64,000 nt of DNA from Clostridia bacterium. Lineage in GTDB: Bacteria; Bacillota; Clostridia; TANB77; CAG-465. Below are positions 50,302 to 59,469 of the stretch, one piece after another; within the stretch, counting starts at the first letter, position 1; every line of letters begins with the position of its first letter. The stretch covers positions 1 through 64,000 of the forward strand of contig JAQUGQ010000005.1 in NCBI GenBank assembly GCA_028684095.1, read 5' to 3'. Both the position numbers and the translations under genes were made by a program. A model generated the notes under the pieces. It made no database searches. It saw nothing but the letters and a program-made list of their open reading frames with translations, and was not told the origin of the DNA.

Positions 50302-51306
50302 CTATACTTGTATACATGTTACAGCAACTGCACCTATTATTTCTTCAACATTACATCCTCTTGATAAATCATTAACTGGTTTAGCTAAACCTTGAGTAAG
50401 AGGTCCTATAGCGGTAGCATGAGCAAATCTTTGAACTAATTTATATCCGATATTTCCTGATTCTATATTAGGAAATATTAAAACATTAGCATGACCTGCA
50501 ACTGTACTACTTGGTGCTTTTATTGCAGCAATTTCTTTTATAATTGCAGCATCAAGTTGCATCTCACCATCGATTTCAAAATCAACATTTGCCTCTTTAA
50601 CTAATTTAACTGCATTACATACTTTATCAATAGATTCACTTTTTGCACTTCCTTTTGTTGAATATGATAGCATTGCTACTTTAGGCTCATTATTAATAAA
50701 GCATCTATAACTATTTGCAGATGCTATTGCAATATCTGCAAGTTGCTGCTCTGTTGGATTCTCTATAAGTCCGCAGTCAGAAAATATATATTTTCCATTT
50801 GAATCTAAATCACAGTTCGGTATATCAATTAAAAAGAACGATGATACGTTTTGAACACCTTCAGCTGCTTTTATTATTTTAAGAGCTGGCCTTAATGTCT
50901 CTGCAGTAGAATGAATTGCTCCACTAACTAATCCGTCACAATCACCAACTTTAACCATCATAGTAGCAAAGTATATATTATCACTAATAAGCCCAATTGC
51001 TTCTATCATTGACAATCCCTTGTTTTTCCTAAGTTCATACAATGAATTAATATAAAATTCACGTTTTTCACTGATTTCAGGATTTTCAACTTTTACCTTA
51101 GTAAAGTCAATATTTATATTGTTTACTTTGCATAAAAATTCTATTTCTTCTAAACTTCCAACAAGTGTAATATCAGCTATATCCTCTTTGGAAATTATAT
51201 CTGCTGCTTTTAAAATTCTAAGATCACTACTTTCTGGCAAAACTATTCTTTTTTTATTTAATTTAGCTCTTTCTATAATATCTTTTGTAATTCCAAAAAA
51301 CTCCAT
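50302..51306 (-). CDS. pta: Phosphate acetyltransferase
   Basis: 334 residues. The C-terminal motif GPLTQGLAKPVNDLSRGC is diagnostic, and VDFEIDGEMQLDAAI is characteristic. The ATG at 51306 is preceded by GAGGTGAAAAAA. Converts acetyl-CoA to acetyl phosphate; supplies ackA. Confidence 0.93.
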   Translation of the reverse strand: MEFFGITKDIIERAKLNKKRIVLPESSDLRILKAADIISKEDIADITLVGSLEEIEFLCKVNNINIDFTKVKVENPEISEKREFYINSLYELRKNKGLSMIEAIGLISDNIYFATMMVKVGDCDGLVSGAIHSTAETLRPALKIIKAAEGVQNVSSFFLIDIPNCDLDSNGKYIFSDCGLIENPTEQQLADIAIASANSYRCFINNEPKVAMLSYSTKGSAKSESIDKVCNAVKLVKEANVDFEIDGEMQLDAAIIKEIAAIKAPSSTVAGHANVLIFPNIESGNIGYKLVQRFAHATAIGPLTQGLAKPVNDLSRGCNVEEIIGAVAVTCIQV

Positions 51307-51376
51307 TTTTTTCACCTCATATATTATTATATACAATATATAGAGCAAAGTCAAGAAAAAAAAACTTTGTAACATA

Positions 51377-53059
51377 TTATTGTATGATTTTACCTATTTT
51401 ATCTATATCTTTAAAAACATTCATATATGATATATCCTCAAATCCTGTTATAAATTTTTGATATACTATATTAATGTTTTTAGCAGCTATTCCTATACAT
51501 GCTATTTCATTAGATATTACATTTTGTAGATTTTGTACATTATTACTTAATTCATCTACAGAGCTAGTATTTACTCTATTTATTGCTTCATTTATATTTT
51601 CATTTATATTTATATAATCATTTATATATGATGTATCTGGATTGTTATTTATATACACACTAGTTAATATAAGATCATAATCACCATTTTTAATTCTTAA
51701 AATTATCTCTTCACTTTTTAATTTTTGTATATTTATTCTTATACCAGTATTACCAAGCATTTGTTTTACACTTTCTGCAATATTAACTTTTATGCTATCT
51801 TCAGAATTTACTAATAATGTAAGTTCTAGATTAACTGAATTTCCATCTATTTTTTTATTATATATTCCGGATGATTTATTCCATGACTCAGCTATTAAAG
51901 CATTTTCAGCTCCATAAATATCATATTTATATCCTATAGCAGAATATATATATGGAATATCTATAACTTCTGTAAAAGTTGGACTTATTTGTTTTGTAAT
52001 TTCATTTCTATTTAGTGAATATGCAATAGCTTTTCTTACTTCTTTTAAACTAAATATTTTCGAGTTTTTATTTCCAAATAAAAAATATGTTTCACCATCT
52101 CTATACTTTTTTATGCTATATTCGTGCTTACCTACGAGCCTCATGTCTTCTTCACTAGAAGTTAAAAACATATCAATTAAATTATTTCTAAAATCACCTA
52201 CTAAATTATCACTATCTAAATAATTAGTAAACGTTATACTTTTCATAATATCTCTACCAATTTCATCATTTCTAACAAACGATATGTTATTTGAATTATT
52301 AGAAAAATTATATATATTATTATAATAATTTTGTTTTTCTACATTTATATCTTTTTGCTCTATTTTAAAATCTAATGAATATATAATATATGCATTTGGA
52401 TTATTTAAAACTATTTTTATAATATTATTATCTTTCATAGTAGCAGAAGATATATTACTTAAATACTTATAATATCTGTTATCATTATTGTTTTTTAACT
52501 TCTCTATTGTATATATAATATCAGAAATATCACTTGCATCTTTTATTTCTATCTCATAGGTTAAATCATCAATTTTAGTTATTCTATTTACCAAATTATA
52601 TATTATTTTATATTGTTCATCAATAGTTATTAATGTTCTATATGAGTATTTATATAATTCATTAATTAAAATATTATTTTTATTATCTAAATTATTTACA
52701 CCTATTTTAAAATCATAGTTTGCTACTAGTTTGATATCATTATCATTATTTTTAAACACACTAAGTATAGGATTGTTTTCTAAATTAACAATATATTTAG
52801 ATACATATCCAATTGAAATAATAATTAAGATACAACAAGCAACTTTTAATAATAATAAAAATATACTGTTTTTTCTTTTTCTTTTTATATCAGACTTTCT
52901 TATCTTTTTACTATTATTAAAATAACTATATGCACTTTTTTTATATCTTCCACTTTTGATATTTTTACTAAATTTTTTATCTTTCTTATCTTTATCATTT
53001 CTACTTATTTTTTTGTATTTATGTGAATTAATAATTTGGGGATTCAAACTTTTCACCAT
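51377..53059 (-). CDS. Membrane-anchored SBP family 5-like protein
   Basis: 560 residues: a very basic cytoplasmic N-terminus (about 1-65), a membrane helix (about 68-88), then an extracytoplasmic domain. The C-terminal half (EVRKAIAYSLNRNEI, SVKQMLGNTGIRINIQKL, YDLILTSVYINNNPD) resembles peptide-binding SBP_bac_5 proteins. It has no lipobox and no neighbouring permease, so it may be a sensor-like protein rather than a transporter subunit. Confidence 0.7.
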   Translation of the reverse strand: MVKSLNPQIINSHKYKKISRNDKDKKDKKFSKNIKSGRYKKSAYSYFNNSKKIRKSDIKRKRKNSIFLLLLKVACCILIIISIGYVSKYIVNLENNPILSVFKNNDNDIKLVANYDFKIGVNNLDNKNNILINELYKYSYRTLITIDEQYKIIYNLVNRITKIDDLTYEIEIKDASDISDIIYTIEKLKNNNDNRYYKYLSNISSATMKDNNIIKIVLNNPNAYIIYSLDFKIEQKDINVEKQNYYNNIYNFSNNSNNISFVRNDEIGRDIMKSITFTNYLDSDNLVGDFRNNLIDMFLTSSEEDMRLVGKHEYSIKKYRDGETYFLFGNKNSKIFSLKEVRKAIAYSLNRNEITKQISPTFTEVIDIPYIYSAIGYKYDIYGAENALIAESWNKSSGIYNKKIDGNSVNLELTLLVNSEDSIKVNIAESVKQMLGNTGIRINIQKLKSEEIILRIKNGDYDLILTSVYINNNPDTSYINDYININENINEAINRVNTSSVDELSNNVQNLQNVISNEIACIGIAAKNINIVYQKFITGFEDISYMNVFKDIDKIGKIIQ

Positions 53060-53150
53060 CCTTTTATATTGTGCATATTATATCACAATTTTAGTCAAAA
53101 AGATAGATTTAAAGTGTTTTTAAGTTCTATATTTATAAAATAACAAACAA

Positions 53151-53179
53151 AAGCAGTGTAAAAATTATTTACACTGCTT
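53151..53179. terminator. Hairpin terminator
   Basis: Stem AAGCAGTGTAAA/TTTACACTGCTT between the island and the SBP-like gene. A degenerate GGCTTAA precedes it on the minus strand, like the other repeats. Confidence 0.75.
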
Positions 53180-53216
53180 TATTGATAATATATTGTTTAA
53201 GCCATTCATTTTCCAA

Positions 53217-53825
53217 TTAAGGTAAAACAATTCCTGATATTAGTTTATATGCATTCCTATTAAAAATCTCACCTATACTAATTGTTATATATGCTTCAGC
53301 ATGCATTTCACTATATGGAGCTCGGAAGTTCGAAAGCCGCTCTTCAACTAACGAATCAGTTACAGCTATATCTGTATACAATACACCCCTATAGTTAAAG
53401 CTACCCCGGAGCTTATCTGGATATTGTCCACCATCTTTATAGTAAATTTGGAAATTAGAAACTTTAACAAATATTAGTGAGTAATTTAGTTTTTGTGCTT
53501 CTACTTCACTCATTTGTTTACCGGTTCCAAAGATGTTTGGTACATTATCTACTAAATTATCCAACTGAGTTCTACCCAAATTACCCAGTAATGTAGTTCT
53601 TGTGTAGTTTGAATTTTCAGTATGATAATTATACTTAACACTTGGTTTATTTACAATTCCTTCTACTTCAAAAATTTTTAACATTTCTAAGTGTATTGCT
53701 CGACTTGCTGGTATTGGATCATGTAAGTTTTTTACTAACCTAATCCAATTTCCTTTTAAATCTTTACCTGCTACACACCTACCCCGGAGTTTCCGGGAAT
53801 TAGCTAATATCACAATTTTACTCAT
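53217..53825 (-). CDS. OB-fold-like island protein (foreign codon use)
   Basis: 202 residues beginning SKIVILANSRKLRGRCVAGKDL, which resembles the dual OB-domain proteins found with DUF488 genes. It contains four in-frame CGG codons (53793-53795, 53784-53786, 53406-53408, 53337-53339) read as Arg. The 5' one would terminate under +1 shift. CGG, CGA and AGG use differs strongly from the resident genes; a recent acquisition. Role unknown. Confidence 0.7.
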   Translation of the reverse strand: MSKIVILANSRKLRGRCVAGKDLKGNWIRLVKNLHDPIPASRAIHLEMLKIFEVEGIVNKPSVKYNYHTENSNYTRTTLLGNLGRTQLDNLVDNVPNIFGTGKQMSEVEAQKLNYSLIFVKVSNFQIYYKDGGQYPDKLRGSFNYRGVLYTDIAVTDSLVEERLSNFRAPYSEMHAEAYITISIGEIFNRNAYKLISGIVLP

Positions 53826-53838
53826 ACATAATACCCTC

Positions 53839-54276
53839 CTATAAATGTATTATTTGAATATCACCGTTACTTCCCTTTATGCTATTAACTACTAATTTTC
53901 TATGGCATTTATCAGGTTTATCCTCACTGCATAAATAACAAACTTTGTGTAAATCCTCATTTTGAAGTTTTGCTATACACCTCCTTTGCTCTAATATCGC
54001 GATAAACTGAGTAGTGTATTCTGCAAAACTCATCTTAGACTTTTTATCGTTATACTTCTTTCTGAGCTCTTCGGTAGGAGCGAGCATTATATTATGCTCA
54101 TATTCTATGCCATGTAGCTCAAGAAAGTACTTCAAGTCTGCACCTTTAGCAAAGCCAGCTAGCTGACTTTTATTGGATAACCGAATATCAACTACCTTTT
54201 TAATTCCATTTTTCTTAAGAAGTTTAAAAAACTGTTCTGCAGTTTTTTTAGTGAAACCAATAGTATAAATATCCAT
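53839..54276 (-). CDS. DUF488-family protein, second copy
   Basis: 145 residues. IYTIGFTKKTAEQFF and VVDIRLSNKSQLAGFAKG are family motifs, and CYLCSEDKPDKCHRKLV is the conserved Cys/His region. The ATG at 54276 has AGGAGG. Codon 32 (54181-54183) is CGG at the conserved Arg. The start overlaps the upstream partner's stop region. Confidence 0.8.
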   Translation of the reverse strand: MDIYTIGFTKKTAEQFFKLLKKNGIKKVVDIRLSNKSQLAGFAKGADLKYFLELHGIEYEHNIMLAPTEELRKKYNDKKSKMSFAEYTTQFIAILEQRRCIAKLQNEDLHKVCYLCSEDKPDKCHRKLVVNSIKGSNGDIQIIHL

Positions 54277-54277
54277 T

Positions 54278-54874
54278 TTACTTCCTCCTGTATGCACATA
54301 TTAGATTTTGCTTGGTGTAACTTTCAGCTATAGCATCATTCATCTTTGAAAATATATCTAACTGAACATTACTTCCAAAATGAATTTGAACTAAATCATC
54401 CTCTAGTTGTGTTTGTTTTACATAAGAATTAAAATCTTTAATATGAACTACTCTAAATTCTCTTTTGGCTAACTCTCTTGAAATAGCTAAAAACCTATGA
54501 CATCTTATAGGCTCTTGTTCTGAACACATGATTGCTACATTATTTGTCACAGACAATTCTTCCAATTCCTTGAGTCCACTTAAAAACAGTTCTGTCTTAA
54601 TAAGTTTTTCGTAATCAACAATTCCCTTTTCATCATAAACTAAATCATCCTTAGGTCTTCCACCTAATGAATTACCAAGCCACTTGTATGAAATGTTATG
54701 TTTAGCAAGCACAGCAGCAAATACCTCTTTATTGTAGTGTTCACTATACTTACTATATGGAGAACTTCTTACATCAACTATACAGTTAACCTTATATCTT
54801 AATAAGGTCCGTATAAATGTTTGAATGTCTGTTTTTCCATATCCTATAGTTACAAAACCTTTTTTCTCTTCCAA
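54278..54874 (-). CDS. DUF488-family protein, first copy
   Basis: 198 residues: VTIGYGKTDIQTFI, CIVDVRSSPYSKYSEHYNK and the CSEQEPIRCHRF motif. Codon 22 (54809-54811) is CGG. AGGAGG precedes the ATG. The two DUF488 proteins and the OB-like protein form a small operon; comparable sets occur on mobile or defence-associated islands, but their biochemical role is unsettled. Confidence 0.8.
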   Translation of the reverse strand: MEEKKGFVTIGYGKTDIQTFIRTLLRYKVNCIVDVRSSPYSKYSEHYNKEVFAAVLAKHNISYKWLGNSLGGRPKDDLVYDEKGIVDYEKLIKTELFLSGLKELEELSVTNNVAIMCSEQEPIRCHRFLAISRELAKREFRVVHIKDFNSYVKQTQLEDDLVQIHFGSNVQLDIFSKMNDAIAESYTKQNLICAYRRK

Positions 54875-55202
54875 AATATTTCCTCCTTTTATATTAATAA
54901 ATGAATGTGATTATTTTAATCTTATATATTTTACCACACTTTTTGTATTATGTAAAGTAAAAAACAAAATTTAGTTGTATTTACCTACAATATACATTAT
55001 ATACTGTCAGTATACTTACCTTCTAGAATATAACCTTAACATCTTACAATTTTTTATTAATTGTTATTTAAGATATGTTGTTTTGTCAATATTTCATTAT
55101 TATGATACATTATTTATTTTCAAATACAATTTGCCAATAAAAGAACATTACAGTTATTATTTTGATAACTGTAATGTTCTTTTATTGTTATATAATATAA
55201 AT
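54875..55202. other. Intergenic region with bidirectional terminator
   Basis: Most of this gap is AT-rich and featureless. A perfect hairpin AACATTACAGTTAT/ATAACTGTAATGTT lies at 55144-55180, just before spoVS, and ends its transcript. Confidence 0.6.
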
Positions 55203-55466
55203 TCAATTGCGCGATTCAACTAAAAATTTAATTGCTGTTTTTTCTTCATTGTTTATCATTATTTCAGTAAAAGCTGGTGTACATATAAGATCTACTCCTG
55301 ATGGTGCTACAAAACCTCTTGCTATAGCAACCGCTTTAACAGCTTGATTTATAGCTCCTGCACCTATTGCATGCATTTCTGCTTTTCCATTTTCTTTTAT
55401 AAGTCCTGCTATGGCACCAGCTATAGAATTAGGACTCGATTTAGCTGAAATTTTTAATATATCCAT
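55203..55466 (-). CDS. spoVS: Stage V sporulation protein S
   Basis: 87-residue ALBA-related DNA-binding protein: LKISAKSSPNSIAGAIAGLI, AIGAGAINQAVKAVAIARG and APSGVDLICTPAF are near-invariant. GGAGG precedes the ATG. Strong indication of a sporulating Firmicute. Confidence 0.95.
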   Translation of the reverse strand: MDILKISAKSSPNSIAGAIAGLIKENGKAEMHAIGAGAINQAVKAVAIARGFVAPSGVDLICTPAFTEIMINNEEKTAIKFLVESRN

Positions 55467-55617
55467 TGTTTCTCCTCCACTTTTTTCTTATGTATACAAA
55501 TATATAATACTTGTATACATATTATATATTTTATTTTTAAATAAAGCAAGTATTTTTAACTTTTTTACATAATTTATTATTAAATTTATATATGTTTAAA
55601 TAAGTTATTTTCTTTTT

Positions 55618-56917
55618 TTAATATTCAATTTCATCTAACAAATAATATATCATATATATATTTGGTAAAGTCATAAAAGCATTTGCAATACTAGATAGCG
55701 TCCATACCAGTTCAATTGCAGATACAGCTCCTATATACACACATATGGTATATATAATTTTATATATATTTTGATATACTACTTTATTATTAAATATAAA
55801 TCTTATTGCTTGGCTTCCATAGTATCCCCAACAAGGTATAGCAGAAAATCCAAAACTTGTTAAACAAAAAGTAAGTAAATAATTACCAAAGGGAAGTGTT
55901 TCAAATACATTTTGAACAAGTATAACGGGATTTGTTTCGTTTATATACATGTTGCTAGCTACAAATATTATACCAGTTAAACTGCACAATACAACAGTAT
56001 CTATAAAAACACTTGTAGATGAAATTATTGATTGCTGTTTAATATTTGTATTATTCACTGTTGTTTCAAATATAGGCGAACTTCCCATACCAGCTTCATT
56101 AGAAAACATTCCTTTAGATAAACCAGTGGATAATGCTTTCATAGCTAGAAACGTAAATATTCCAACTGAACCTGATTTAAAATTAAAAGCATTATCTATA
56201 ATAATTAAAATACTATTAATAATATTATTTCTGAATATATATAATAATATTATACTCATTATAAAATATATAATAGTTGAAATTGGTACTATTATACTAG
56301 ATATCTTCGCTATTTTTCTTTCATTTGAAAATATTATATATGAAGCTATTATCGTAATAATTATTGCAATCAGGTTTCTATCAATATTGAGATTTTGTGA
56401 CAAATTCTCAGCAACAGAATTTGATTGTATCATACATCCTATACCAAAAGATGCTATTATAACAAATATAGCAAATAAAAATGCTAATATATTATTTCCT
56501 ATTCTGTCCCTTAATACATACATTGTTCCACCGTAATATTTAGTATATTTTGTGTTTTTCTCTTTCTTTATTTTTCTATACTTCATACATAAAAAAGTTT
56601 CAGCATATTTAGTTGCAATAGCAAATACTCCTGATACAAATACCCAGAATATACTACCTACACCACCAATTATAATAGCAGCAGACATCCCTATGATATT
56701 ACCCGTACCGAAGTGTTGCAGCAAGTACTGTCATAAGTGAATTATATGATGATATTCCTTTAGTATTTGAAGGTTTAAACATAAGTCGTAACCCTTTAAA
56801 TATATTTTTTTGAGGAAAGTTTAGTTTAAAAGTTAAAAATATATGAGTAAATATAAGTGAAAATATAAGTGGAGTTCCCCAAACAATTTTATCTATATTT
56901 GATAATATATCTTTCAA
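55618..56917 (-). CDS. AGCS sodium:alanine/glycine symporter, needing +1 frameshift
   Basis: 432 residues when joined. The first 70 residues (IDKIVWGTPLIFSL ... NSLMTVLAATL) stop in zero frame at RYG. Skipping C of CGG at 56708-56710 continues GTGNIIGMSAAIIIGG, the conserved AGCS signature, through ten or so helices to 55618. An ORF caller sees two pieces: a short one and a longer one starting at an internal ATG. Imports small amino acids with Na+. Confidence 0.9.
56708..56710 (-). other. +1 recoding site in AGCS symporter: CTT CGG T
   Basis: CTT CGG TAC GGG TAA in zero frame; skipping C gives Leu-Gly-Thr-Gly-Asn-Ile, the family signature. Confidence 0.87.
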
Positions 56918-56934
56918 TAATAAATCACCTCAAA

Positions 56935-56964
56935 AAAGCACTATATAATTAATATAGTGCTTTT
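56935..56964. terminator. Terminator between galE and the symporter
   Basis: Stem AAAAGCACTATAT/ATATAGTGCTTTT with T-rich flanks, upstream of the symporter ATG and downstream of galE's neighbour region. Confidence 0.75.
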
Positions 56965-56984
56965 CTAATACTTTATTCTAATTA

Positions 56985-57983
56985 CTATAAATTTTGCTCA
57001 AAATTCCATGTATCTCTACACATATCTTCTAAGTTTTTAACAGTTTTAAATCCTATTTCTTTTTCAGCTTTAGTAGGATCTGAATAACAAGTTGCAATAT
57101 CTCCAGGTCTTCTGTCAGTTATCTCATATGGGACTTCTACATTATTAACTCTTTCAAATGTTTTAATTAAATCTAAAACACTATAACCTTTACCAGTACC
57201 TAAATTATATGTAAATGATCCATTTTGTTCTTTACGTATTTTATCTAATGCATTTAAATGTCCTAATGCTAAATCAACAACATGTATATAATCTCTTACT
57301 CCAGTACCATCTGGAGTATTATAATCATCTCCAAACACATTAACTTTTTCTAATTTTTTTGATGCAACTTTTGATATATATGGCATTATATTATTTGGGA
57401 TACCTGATGGTACTTCACCAATTAATCCACTTGTATGTGCACCAATTGGGTTGAAATATCTAAGAAGTACTATACCCCACTCTTTATCTGATACATATAT
57501 ATCTCTAAGAATTTGCTCTATATATAACTTACTAGTTCCATAAGGATTAGTAGTTGAAAGTGGCATATCTTCCGTTATAGGGCATTTTTCTGGGTTACCA
57601 TATACAGTTGCTGACGAACTAAATACTACTTTTTTACAATTAAATTGTTTCATAACATCGAATAGCACCAAAGAACCAGATATATTATTTGTATAATATT
57701 CTATAGGTTTTTGAACTGATTCACCTACTGCTTTAAGACCAGCAAAATGTATTACTGATTCTATATTATTCTCTTCAAATATTTTAACTAAACTTCCTCT
57801 ATCCAAAATATTTGCTTCATAAAATTTTAATTCCTTACCTGTAATTTTTTTTACATTTTTAATTGCTTGTGGATTACTATTATAAAAATTATCAACAACA
57901 ACTAAATCTTCACCTTTATTTAAAAGTTCTACACAAGTATGTGTTCCTATAAATCCTGCTCCACCTGTTATTAAAATTGACAT
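56985..57983 (-). CDS. galE: UDP-glucose 4-epimerase
   Basis: 332-residue SDR enzyme: ILITGGAGFIGTHTCVELL binds NAD, and NPYGTSK carries the catalytic Tyr/Lys. Interconverts UDP-glucose and UDP-galactose for surface glycans, consistent with nearby glycosyltransferases. Confidence 0.93.
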   Translation of the reverse strand: MSILITGGAGFIGTHTCVELLNKGEDLVVVDNFYNSNPQAIKNVKKITGKELKFYEANILDRGSLVKIFEENNIESVIHFAGLKAVGESVQKPIEYYTNNISGSLVLFDVMKQFNCKKVVFSSSATVYGNPEKCPITEDMPLSTTNPYGTSKLYIEQILRDIYVSDKEWGIVLLRYFNPIGAHTSGLIGEVPSGIPNNIMPYISKVASKKLEKVNVFGDDYNTPDGTGVRDYIHVVDLALGHLNALDKIRKEQNGSFTYNLGTGKGYSVLDLIKTFERVNNVEVPYEITDRRPGDIATCYSDPTKAEKEIGFKTVKNLEDMCRDTWNFEQNL

Positions 57984-58060
57984 GATATGTACCTCCTTTA
58001 TATATATTATTATATATTACATTAAGCTATTTGTTAAAGTTTATCAAGTAATTTAGATTA

Positions 58061-59455
58061 TTATTTATTATAATCTTCTTCAGATATAGTATCTTCAAAG
58101 TTATTTGTATCATCATCACCTATTCCATCTACACTTGAACTATCAACTAGTTCATCTGATATGTCATCAATTGGTTGTTCTTTATCTATAGATTCAGTTG
58201 AATTATTTCTTCTTCTAAAAAACATTGTATCAGTATTTTCATCATTGTCATTATTATTTGTTTTATTTATTTTCTCCACCTTTAAATATAAATATACTAT
58301 TTGTGCAAATTCAAATAAAATAAATGCAAACAAAGTTAAAACAAGCCAATATGTTCTTAAATACATTCCAATAGTATTTAAAAATTCTCTAAATTTAGAA
58401 GAATTATTATCTTGTAAACTATCTGTTTCATCATATATATTTACAGTTGAAGCAATTACAGGTAAAGCCTCTTTAGTAACTTTTATTGTATATTCTTTAG
58501 TTGTTGTTCCATCAACTGCAGTAACTTTAACTTTAATTATATTTTCGCCTTCAACTAATTTATCATTTCCTGTTATTTCAACTTTTGCAGCTTTAATTTT
58601 TGGAAATGCTCTTATTTCTAATTTTTCTACTTCTGCTTTAATATTTTCAGAATTGTATTCTAAGACCTCCGCTGAAAATTCAGGTGAAAATTTAGAATTA
58701 TCAATAATCAAATTTTCTAAATATGCATTTGCTTTATCTGGATCTGCAGATTTGGTAGCTACTATTGAATATGTTTTTTTAGTTTTCTTATCCGCTGCAG
58801 TAACAGTTATATATATTTTATTATCTCCATCTACAAGACCAGTGTTTCCGCTTACATAAAATGTAGCTTTACTATCATTAGGTGTTGCTGTAACAGTAAT
58901 ATTATTTACATTTTTACCTATAGCAATAGAATAATTTAATGTTGAACTCTTAAAGTTAGGTGATAAACCTTCTTCACTAACCCTAAGTCCCTTTAAAGTA
59001 GCATCACTACTAGCTGTAGTAGTCGTTGGTGTCACTACTGGTGTTACTACTACTGGTGTTACTACTACTGGTGCTGTAATTGTAACTGTTTTACTACTAG
59101 ACGTAGGAGATTTTTTAAAATCTGTATCAGAAACAGTTCCACTTAAGTTTATGCTAGCACTTCCGGTAACTGTACTTTTAGCTTTAAATGTATATGATAC
59201 ATTGTTATCACCCTCTACCCATGCTATACTTAAATCTGAACCTCCCACTAACTCAAGTTTTGATGTATCATATGATACATTATAAACTGCACCACAAACA
59301 TCACTACTTAAGGAAACATTTACTGTAAAAGTATTGCCTTGTAATATACTATTTACATTAGGAGAAAGTGTTGCACTTATACCATAAACATTATTTAAAG
59401 TACAAATAGTTAAAATTAACACCATTAAAATACTTATTTTTTTTAATTTTTTCAT
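58061..59455 (-). CDS. Secreted cohesin-like / cadherin-like membrane protein
   Basis: 464 residues: signal peptide (1-25), a cohesin-type domain (about 28-135: PNVNSILQGNTFTVNVSLSS), two repeated cadherin-like beta-sandwich units each ending ITVTA/IKVTA, a C-terminal membrane helix (about 368-390) and a cytoplasmic acidic tail. It could anchor dockerin proteins at the membrane. It lies next to a dockerin-bearing gene. Confidence 0.75.
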   Translation of the reverse strand: MKKLKKISILMVLILTICTLNNVYGISATLSPNVNSILQGNTFTVNVSLSSDVCGAVYNVSYDTSKLELVGGSDLSIAWVEGDNNVSYTFKAKSTVTGSASINLSGTVSDTDFKKSPTSSSKTVTITAPVVVTPVVVTPVVTPTTTTASSDATLKGLRVSEEGLSPNFKSSTLNYSIAIGKNVNNITVTATPNDSKATFYVSGNTGLVDGDNKIYITVTAADKKTKKTYSIVATKSADPDKANAYLENLIIDNSKFSPEFSAEVLEYNSENIKAEVEKLEIRAFPKIKAAKVEITGNDKLVEGENIIKVKVTAVDGTTTKEYTIKVTKEALPVIASTVNIYDETDSLQDNNSSKFREFLNTIGMYLRTYWLVLTLFAFILFEFAQIVYLYLKVEKINKTNNNDNDENTDTMFFRRRNNSTESIDKEQPIDDISDELVDSSSVDGIGDDDTNNFEDTISEEDYNK

Positions 59456-59469
59456 TTTTTCCTCCTTTA

